Shown here one piece after another: positions 58,919 through 64,000 of a stretch of 64,000 nucleotides of DNA; position 1 is the first letter of the stretch; every line of letters begins with the position of its first letter. Below the pieces are notes generated by a model. That model was not told the origin of the DNA and made no database searches. It saw nothing but the letters and a program-made list of their open reading frames with translations. Both the position numbers and the translations under genes were made by a program. Source of the stretch: Pseudomonadota bacterium (GTDB lineage: Bacteria; Desulfobacterota; Desulfarculia; Desulfarculales; Desulfarculaceae); NCBI GenBank assembly GCA_018902755.1, contig JAHIQI010000050.1, positions 62,001 to 126,000 of the forward strand, given 5' to 3'.

Positions 58919-60100
58919 TCATCGCTCCCCGGCCGGGTCAACGCCCGGGACGGCCAGGGCCTCGGCCAGGTAGGCGCTCATCTTGCGCATGAACACCTTG
59001 GTGTCGAAGCCCGCCGCGTGTTCGGCCAGGGCCTGGGGGTCGAAGCCGTCCAGGTTGGCCTCCAGTTGGTCCAGGGCCGCGGCCAGGGCTCCCGCCTCCT
59101 GGCGGTGGAAAAACACCCCGGTGGGCGGACGCCCGGCCGGGTCGTGCAGGCCCACCACCGTCTCCATGGCCCCGCCCTTGGCATAGGCCACCACCGGGCG
59201 GCCCGAGGCCATGGACTCCAGGGGGGTGATGCCGAAGTCCTCCTCGCCGGGAAACAAAAAGGCCCTGGCCTTGGCGTAGAGCCCGGCCAGGTGCTCGTCG
59301 CTCACCCAGCCCCGGAACTCCACCGTGGGCCCGGCCATGGCCCTGAGTCGCTCCTCTTCCGGCCCGGAGCCCACCACCATGAGCCGCCGCCCGGCCCGGT
59401 TGCAGGCCTGGATGGCCAGGTCCACCCGCTTGTAGGGCACCAGGGCGCTGACCACCAGGTAGTAGTCCTCCACCGAGGCCGAGGGGGCGAAACGCCCGGC
59501 GTCCACCGGGGGGTGGATCACCTGGGCCTGGCGGCCGTAGTGGCGCTCTATGCGCATGGCAACGTGGCGGCTGTTGGCCAGGAAATGGTGCACCCGGCCG
59601 CAGGTGTGCACGTCCCAGCGCTGGAAACGCCCGCGCAACAGGGGCATGACATAGCGGGCCACTCCGCCACGACCGGGGCCGAAGTAGTCGGAGTACATGT
59701 CCCAGATGTAGCGCATGGGGGTGTGCAGGTAACTAACGTGCACCGATCCCCGGGGCGGACGCACCGCCTTGGCCACGCAGTGGCTGGTGGAAAGCACCAG
59801 GTCGCAGGGCGGCAGCTTGAGCGAGTTCACCGCTTGGGGGAACAGGGGCAGGTAGTGGCGGTAGCGCTTTTGGGCCAGGGGCAGGGACTGCAAGAACGAG
59901 GTGCGGATGGGCCGCTGCTCGATGAGGCTGCTCACCGAGCCGGGCACGTGCAAAAGAGTGTACAGCGGAGCCTGGGGGAAGATGCGGCACAGGGCTTCCA
60001 GCACCTTTTCCCCACCCCGCATGCCGGTGAGCCAGTCGTGCACCAGCACCACCCGGACCCCGGCCAGGGTCGGCGGCAGGGGGGAGACGCTCACCGCCAT
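58919..60100 (-). CDS. Glycosyltransferase family 4 protein
   Basis: A 393-residue GT-B transferase. The N-terminus VRVVLVHDWLTGMRGGEKVLEALCRIFP and later VSALVPYKRVDLAIQA and GEEDFGITPLESMASGRPVVAY (the EX7E motif near 285) identify GT4, with the HTPMRYIWD segment seen in mannosyl- and other sugar transferases of capsule clusters. It is soluble or membrane-associated. The first ten bases of its gene overlap the end of the next-upstream glycosyltransferase gene, so both act together. Confidence 0.9.
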   Translation of the reverse strand: MAVSVSPLPPTLAGVRVVLVHDWLTGMRGGEKVLEALCRIFPQAPLYTLLHVPGSVSSLIEQRPIRTSFLQSLPLAQKRYRHYLPLFPQAVNSLKLPPCDLVLSTSHCVAKAVRPPRGSVHVSYLHTPMRYIWDMYSDYFGPGRGGVARYVMPLLRGRFQRWDVHTCGRVHHFLANSRHVAMRIERHYGRQAQVIHPPVDAGRFAPSASVEDYYLVVSALVPYKRVDLAIQACNRAGRRLMVVGSGPEEERLRAMAGPTVEFRGWVSDEHLAGLYAKARAFLFPGEEDFGITPLESMASGRPVVAYAKGGAMETVVGLHDPAGRPPTGVFFHRQEAGALAAALDQLEANLDGFDPQALAEHAAGFDTKVFMRKMSAYLAEALAVPGVDPAGER

Positions 60101-61182
60101 CTCGCCGCCACCTGGCGGTAGGTGGCCAGGGTGGTCTTGGCGGTGCGGGCCCAGGAGAACTTGGCCGCCTGCCCCGGCCCGGCCTGGCGCAGGCGCTGGG
60201 CCAGGGCCGAATCGATGAGCAAATTTCCCAGGCCCTGGGCCAGGGACTCAGCGTCGGGCTCCACCAGCAGCCCGGCCTCGCCCACCACCTCGGGCAGGGA
60301 GGCCCGGTTGGCGGCCAGCACCGGCGCGGCGCAGGCCATGGCCTCCAGGGCGGGCAGGCCGAAGCCCTCGTAGAGCGAAGGCACCGCCACCGCCCGGGCC
60401 AGGCCGTAGGCCAGGGCCAGATCGGAGTCTTCCAGGGAGGGCAGCAGGATCAGTTGGTCGCTGGGCTTGGCCCAGTCGGCCTGGCCCGGCCCCACCCCCA
60501 CCACCACCAGGGGGGGCACCTCCACCCCGCCGGGCGGGTTGCGCCGCAACTGCTGGTGAGCCTGGACCAGAGCGCCCAGGTTTTTGTGGCGCTTGGGGTT
60601 GCCCACGCCCAGCACGTAGCGGGCGGGCAGACCCGCGGGGGGCGTGGCGCCCTTGACAGGCGGCTTAAAGGCCTCGCCCGCCGCGTTGGGGGTGATGACT
60701 ATCTTGCCCTCGGGCATCCCCATGAGCTCGATGAGGTCCTGCTTGGAGTGCTTGCTGGGGGTGAACACCGCCCCGGCCCGTTTGGCCGCCGGGGCCACGA
60801 ACCATAGATAGAACAGGCGGTAGCGCAGGCCGTGGTCCTTGGGGAAGCGCAAATGGATCAGGTCGTGGATGGTGAAGACCATGGGGCCGTTGAAGCGGGC
60901 GGGGGGGGCGTAGAAGGGGCAGTGGTAGATCTCCGGCTTCAGGCCTCTGAGCATGCTGGGCAGGTTCATCTGGCTGGAGAAGCCGTAGGGAGCCACGTTT
61001 GCGGCGATGGCCACCACCCTGGGGTCGGCGGGCAAAAACCTGGCGTGCTCGGGTTTGCGAATCAGAGCCCCCACGGCAAGCTCTGGCTCGGCGTCCAGCA
61101 TGGCCCGCAAGAGTTCCAGGGCATAGCGGGCCATGCCGTGCATCTGGCTGGTCAACAGCCTAAGGTCGTAGATGAGTTTCAA
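60091..61182 (-). CDS. Glycosyltransferase family 4 protein
   Basis: A 363-residue GT-B transferase. It begins MKLIYDLRLLTSQMHGMARYALELLRAML and has FTIHDLIHLRFP, VLGVGNPKRHKNLGALVQA and SLYEGFGLPALEAMACAAPVLAA (EX7E near 280), the layout of mannosyl- or galactosyltransferases in exopolysaccharide and LPS clusters. The donor is unknown. It overlaps the following GT4 gene by ten bases. Confidence 0.9.
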   Translation of the reverse strand: MKLIYDLRLLTSQMHGMARYALELLRAMLDAEPELAVGALIRKPEHARFLPADPRVVAIAANVAPYGFSSQMNLPSMLRGLKPEIYHCPFYAPPARFNGPMVFTIHDLIHLRFPKDHGLRYRLFYLWFVAPAAKRAGAVFTPSKHSKQDLIELMGMPEGKIVITPNAAGEAFKPPVKGATPPAGLPARYVLGVGNPKRHKNLGALVQAHQQLRRNPPGGVEVPPLVVVGVGPGQADWAKPSDQLILLPSLEDSDLALAYGLARAVAVPSLYEGFGLPALEAMACAAPVLAANRASLPEVVGEAGLLVEPDAESLAQGLGNLLIDSALAQRLRQAGPGQAAKFSWARTAKTTLATYRQVAARWR

Positions 61183-61225
61183 GGCGCGGTCCTCAAGGAG
61201 GGCCCAAGCCGCTCCCCAGGGGGAA

Positions 61226-62185
61226 TCAGTCCCGCCGTTTCGGCGCGTAGTTAATCACCTGGCGCACGGCGTAGATGGGCTTGGCCTGGGCCTCGTAATA
61301 GGTGCGGACCTGCATCTCGCCCAACAGGCCGATGCATATGAGCTGCACCCCGATGAACAAAAGCAGAATCGCCAGGAACAAGCCGGGCTTGCCCCACAGG
61401 GGAACCCCGGCGAAGAACTTCAGGCAGGTGTAGTACAGGCCCAACAAAAAGCCGGCCCCAAAGGCGAACAGACCCCACAGGCCGAAAATCTGGATGGGCC
61501 GGGTGGAGTAGGACAAGAGGAACTTCACGGTGATGAGGTCCAACAGCACCCGGGGGGTGCGGCCTATGCCGTACTTGCTCTTGCCCGCCTTGCGGGGGCG
61601 GTGGTTCACCTTCACCTCGGCGATGTTCACCCCCATTAGCGAGGCGATGGCCGGGATGAAGCGGTGCAACTCGCCGTAGAGGCGCACGTTCTGGATCACC
61701 TCGGCCCTGAAGGCCTTGAGGGTGCAGCCGTAGTCGTGCAGCTTCACCTTGGTGATCTTGCTGATGAGCCCGTTGGCCAGCTTGGAGGGCAGCCTGCGCG
61801 AGAGGTACTTGTCCTGGCGGTCGTGGCGCCAGCCCGCCGCGATGTCGTAGCCGTCGGCCAGCTTGGTCAAGAGCTTGGGGATGTCGCGTGGGTCGTTTTG
61901 CAGGTCGCCGTCTATGGTCACGATGATGCTGCCCTGGGCATGGTCGAAGCCCGCGCTCATGGCCGCGGTCTGGCCGAAGTTCTTGCGCAGGCGCACCACC
62001 ACGTCCCGGGGCTCGTCCTTGGCCAGGCGGGCCAGGATGTCGAAGCTGTCGTCCCGGGAGCCGTCGTCCACGTAGATTACCTCGTAGTCCAGTTCCAGGG
62101 GCTCCAGGGAGTGATGCAACTCCTGGTGCAGCGCCTCCAGGTTGGCGCTCTCGTTGAATATCGGTACGACGACTGACAGATCCAC
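61226..62185 (-). CDS. Polyprenyl-phosphate glycosyltransferase (family 2, GtrB/DPM1-like)
   Basis: A 319-residue membrane protein. It has the GT-A start DLSVVVPIFNESANLEALHQEL, YVDDGSRDDS and TIDGDLQNDPRD (DxD-type region), then MLIAAG-like YDIAAGWRHDRQDKYLSRRLPSK. Two membrane helices follow near 235-255 and 268-290. This is the pattern of undecaprenyl-phosphate sugar transferases that load a lipid carrier for export. It is separated by 43 bases from the GT4 gene downstream. Confidence 0.92.
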   Translation of the reverse strand: MDLSVVVPIFNESANLEALHQELHHSLEPLELDYEVIYVDDGSRDDSFDILARLAKDEPRDVVVRLRKNFGQTAAMSAGFDHAQGSIIVTIDGDLQNDPRDIPKLLTKLADGYDIAAGWRHDRQDKYLSRRLPSKLANGLISKITKVKLHDYGCTLKAFRAEVIQNVRLYGELHRFIPAIASLMGVNIAEVKVNHRPRKAGKSKYGIGRTPRVLLDLITVKFLLSYSTRPIQIFGLWGLFAFGAGFLLGLYYTCLKFFAGVPLWGKPGLFLAILLLFIGVQLICIGLLGEMQVRTYYEAQAKPIYAVRQVINYAPKRRD

Positions 62186-62734
62186 TTAGTTTCGTCCTTC
62201 GCTCCGGCGTCGCTTTACTCGCCGCCAGAACAGGGCCGCCAGCGCGGGCGGCCCCAGCAACAGGGTTTCCCAGGCCATGGTCAAAAGGTCGTGCTTCACG
62301 ATGGCCCAGGTCAGGGCATGGCGCTTAACATCAGGAAATATAGCATGATGGGCCAGCATATACTCCCCGGAAAAGGGCCAGAGCAAGGGTATCCCAAAGG
62401 GGGGCCTCGTGTCCACGTTGAGGTAGTCCAACAAAATGTGGCTGGCGTAGGCGGCCAGGGCCCCCAGGGCCAGCCAGCCGCCCCCCGGCTTGCGCCGGGC
62501 CCAGAGCCAGGCCAAGAGCCCGGCCGCCGCCGCGGCGGTGATGGAGTGGCTGATCCCCCGGTGCCAGCCCGCGCCATCCCCCAGGACCAGGCCGGGGAGG
62601 AAGTCCAGATCGGCCAGGATGCCAAAGCCCGCGAAGAAGATCAGGTCCTTCACCGGGCCCAGGATGGTGCGCCCGCCCGAGGCGGCGGTGCCGAACGCCA
62701 CTCCGGCCAGGGCATGGCCCAGGGGAGTAGGCAT
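62186..62734 (-). CDS. YdjM/DUF457-like membrane-bound metal-dependent hydrolase
   Basis: A 182-residue protein with four or so membrane helices and the family's His/Asp motifs: MPTPLGHALAGVAFG, ADLDFLPG, WHRGISHSI and YASHILLDYLN. It belongs to the YdjM/DUF457 group of predicted metal hydrolases of the inner membrane; substrates are not known. Its stop directly adjoins the start of the GT2 gene. Confidence 0.9.
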   Translation of the reverse strand: MPTPLGHALAGVAFGTAASGGRTILGPVKDLIFFAGFGILADLDFLPGLVLGDGAGWHRGISHSITAAAAAGLLAWLWARRKPGGGWLALGALAAYASHILLDYLNVDTRPPFGIPLLWPFSGEYMLAHHAIFPDVKRHALTWAIVKHDLLTMAWETLLLGPPALAALFWRRVKRRRSEGRN

Positions 62735-62754
62735 TTGCCGCCCCTAACCCCGCC

Positions 62755-63741
62755 TCATTTGAGGTAGCCCATCTCTTGATACCAGAGGTAGGTGTTCTTG
62801 AGGCCCTCGTCGATGCCCACCTTGGGGGCGTAGCCCAGCTGGGCCTTGGCCTTGTCGATCTTGAAGGCCCGGTTCTGGCGGTACCAGTCCACCCTCCGGG
62901 GGAAGATGGGCGGGGTCACCCCGAAGGGCTTGCACAGCTTCTCGCACACGTGACCAACGGCCACCAGGGGCCACACCGGGTAGTGGGGAATCTTCACCGG
63001 CTTGTTCATGGCCTGAGCCACCCGCTTGACCAGCTCCTCGATGGGGTAGAAGTGCTCGTCGGCGATGAGGTAGGCCTCACCCAGGCCCTTGTCCTCCTCC
63101 TGGGCCAGGAGGAAGGCGTCCACCAGGTTGTCGATGTACAGCGGGTGGTACAGGGTTTTGCCCGAGCCGAACATGGGGAACACCCCCTGAGCAACCCGGC
63201 TGTAGATCATGAAAAAGCGCTCCGGGTCGCCGGGGCCGTAGATGGCCGCGGGCCGGAGGATGGTGGTCTTCATGCCCTGGGCGAAGAACTCCTGGGCCAC
63301 CACCTCGCCGTTGTACTTGGTCTGCTGGTAGTAGTCCGCCGGCTGAATGGGGGCCTCCTCGCCGCCGGGAGGGTTGTCCACGTTGCCGTGCACCCCGCAG
63401 GTGGAGCAGTAGACCACCTTGCGCACTCCGTGGCGCACCGCCGCCTCGAAGACGTTGCGGGTGCCGCCGGTATTCACCTCGTCGTAAAAAGTCTCGGGCA
63501 CGTTGAGCTCGCGGAAGGCGGCGGCCAGATGGTGGACGATCTCCACCCCCTGCATGGCCTTTTCCACCAGGTCCTTGTCGGTCACCGAGCCGATGTGCAC
63601 CTCGGCCCCGGCCTCGCGGAGGTTCTGGGGGATGAGGCCTTCCTTGTAGTCCAGGGCCACTACCTCGTGCCCCAGGGATATGAGCCGTTTAACCAGGGCC
63701 GAACCGGTAAAGCCGGTGCCGCCGGTCACCAAAATTTTCAT
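62755..63741 (-). CDS. NAD-dependent epimerase/dehydratase (extended SDR)
   Basis: A 328-residue extended short-chain dehydrogenase. The Rossmann motif KILVTGGTGFTGSALVKRLISLGHEVVALD is at residues 2-30, and the catalytic YYQQTKYNGE near 140 holds Tyr-x3-Lys. HLAAAFRELNVPETFYDEVNTGGTRNV near 70 and ILRPAAIYGPGD near 164 resemble HpnA-type and dihydroflavonol-reductase-like sugar or sterol dehydrogenases. In this cluster it may make a nucleotide sugar or modify a lipid. It overlaps its upstream neighbour by four bases. Confidence 0.9.
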   Translation of the reverse strand: MKILVTGGTGFTGSALVKRLISLGHEVVALDYKEGLIPQNLREAGAEVHIGSVTDKDLVEKAMQGVEIVHHLAAAFRELNVPETFYDEVNTGGTRNVFEAAVRHGVRKVVYCSTCGVHGNVDNPPGGEEAPIQPADYYQQTKYNGEVVAQEFFAQGMKTTILRPAAIYGPGDPERFFMIYSRVAQGVFPMFGSGKTLYHPLYIDNLVDAFLLAQEEDKGLGEAYLIADEHFYPIEELVKRVAQAMNKPVKIPHYPVWPLVAVGHVCEKLCKPFGVTPPIFPRRVDWYRQNRAFKIDKAKAQLGYAPKVGIDEGLKNTYLWYQEMGYLK

Positions 63742-64000
63742 TTATTACTCCCGCGCCTCGCCTGAACTATCAGTCTGTAACCCTTGAAAAAGGGCAAAAG
63801 CACATCCAGGCCCACCCAGGCCCGCATGGCCGGATAAAGGGCCTTCATGGCTCCCGAGCCGCCGCCTTTCCAATCGGCCTGGGTGACCACCGTCCCCTTG
63901 GCCGTGGAGGTCTGGCCCCCCTTGCGGCGTTGTTTGATCACATACCCAAAATTGAGCGCCGTGTCCAACAGCTCGGAGAAAGTTTTGCAATAGGTATTGG
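63738..64000 (-). CDS. C-terminal fragment, probable SAM-dependent methyltransferase
   Basis: The gene runs out of the window; only the last 86 or so codons are visible on the - strand. The readable part has TYCKTFSELLDTALNFGYVI, GTVVTQADWKGGGS, and ends in VLLPFFKGYRLIVQARRG, as in the C-terminal part of class I methyltransferases or related enzymes. The assignment is tentative because the SAM-binding half is missing. It overlaps the epimerase start, so the two are in one operon. Confidence 0.5.
   Translation of the reverse strand, partial: NTYCKTFSELLDTALNFGYVIKQRRKGGQTSTAKGTVVTQADWKGGGSGAMKALYPAMRAWVGLDVLLPFFKGYRLIVQARRGSNK

Overview
The window is high-GC bacterial DNA with tightly packed, translationally coupled operons. 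Several features fit an anaerobic deltaproteobacterium (Desulfobacterota, perhaps a Desulfarculus-like sulfate reducer): CoA-dependent oxidation clusters fed by Liv-type ABC importers, an acetone/acetophenone-carboxylase-like locus, a fused ThiD-ThiN, a short ThiC, and a DUF362/NapH-type iron-sulfur module. This placement is inference from gene content. No rRNA or other phylogenetic marker is present.

Bases 1-11.9 kb (+): a catabolic operon. It holds the end of a LivM permease, an acyl-CoA ligase, LivG, LivF, a periplasmic binding protein, a crotonase, a DUF362 protein, a 3-hydroxyacyl-CoA dehydrogenase/enoyl-CoA hydratase fusion, a thiolase and a small Cys-containing protein. Together they would import an organic acid, activate it to a CoA thioester and beta-oxidise it. 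After a decayed histidine-kinase fragment comes a patatin/beta-barrel protein. Next is a thiolase-fold/DUF35 pair in which the thiolase-like gene has an in-frame UGA at its nucleophile loop, followed by a SECIS-like hairpin: a candidate selenocysteine enzyme.

Bases 16.5-22.4 kb (+): a TetR regulator with its own promoter and operator-like palindromes, a HyuA-type carboxylase/hydantoinase subunit, an AcxC-like zinc protein, a UroD-family protein, a 259-bp MITE-like element, and a second HyuA-type gene cut off where foreign DNA begins.

Bases 22.4-34.6 kb: a phage-derived element ending at a tRNA-Arg(ACG) gene. It carries a complete head module (terminase, portal, scaffold, capsid, decoration, MuF, connector) and a two-HTH regulator, but no recognisable tail, integrase or replication genes. 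On the opposite strand is an AT-rich five-gene unit: two membrane proteins, two tiny polyproline proteins (P10 and P9) and a zinc-ribbon protein. I cannot assign it to any described system; it is the best candidate here for a new one.

Bases 34.7-46.7 kb (-): a Tat-exported aldo/keto reductase; a NapH-NapG-like ferredoxin fusion with DUF362 and DUF6599-like partners; XdhC, a small lipoprotein and a DEAD-box helicase in one overlapping operon; and the Mla lipid-transport operon (mlaE-mlaF-mlaD) with a universal stress protein.

Bases 46.8-55.8 kb (+): a TPP riboswitch controls thiDN-thiC-mpgP-birA. A BirA operator then covers the ribosome-binding site of bioB in bioB-A-F-D. BirA, encoded just upstream, has the DNA-binding domain needed to use that operator.

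Bases 56-64 kb (-): the trkA-trkH potassium uptake system, then a surface-glycan cluster (three glycosyltransferases, a YdjM-like membrane protein, an NAD-dependent epimerase, and the end of a probable methyltransferase).
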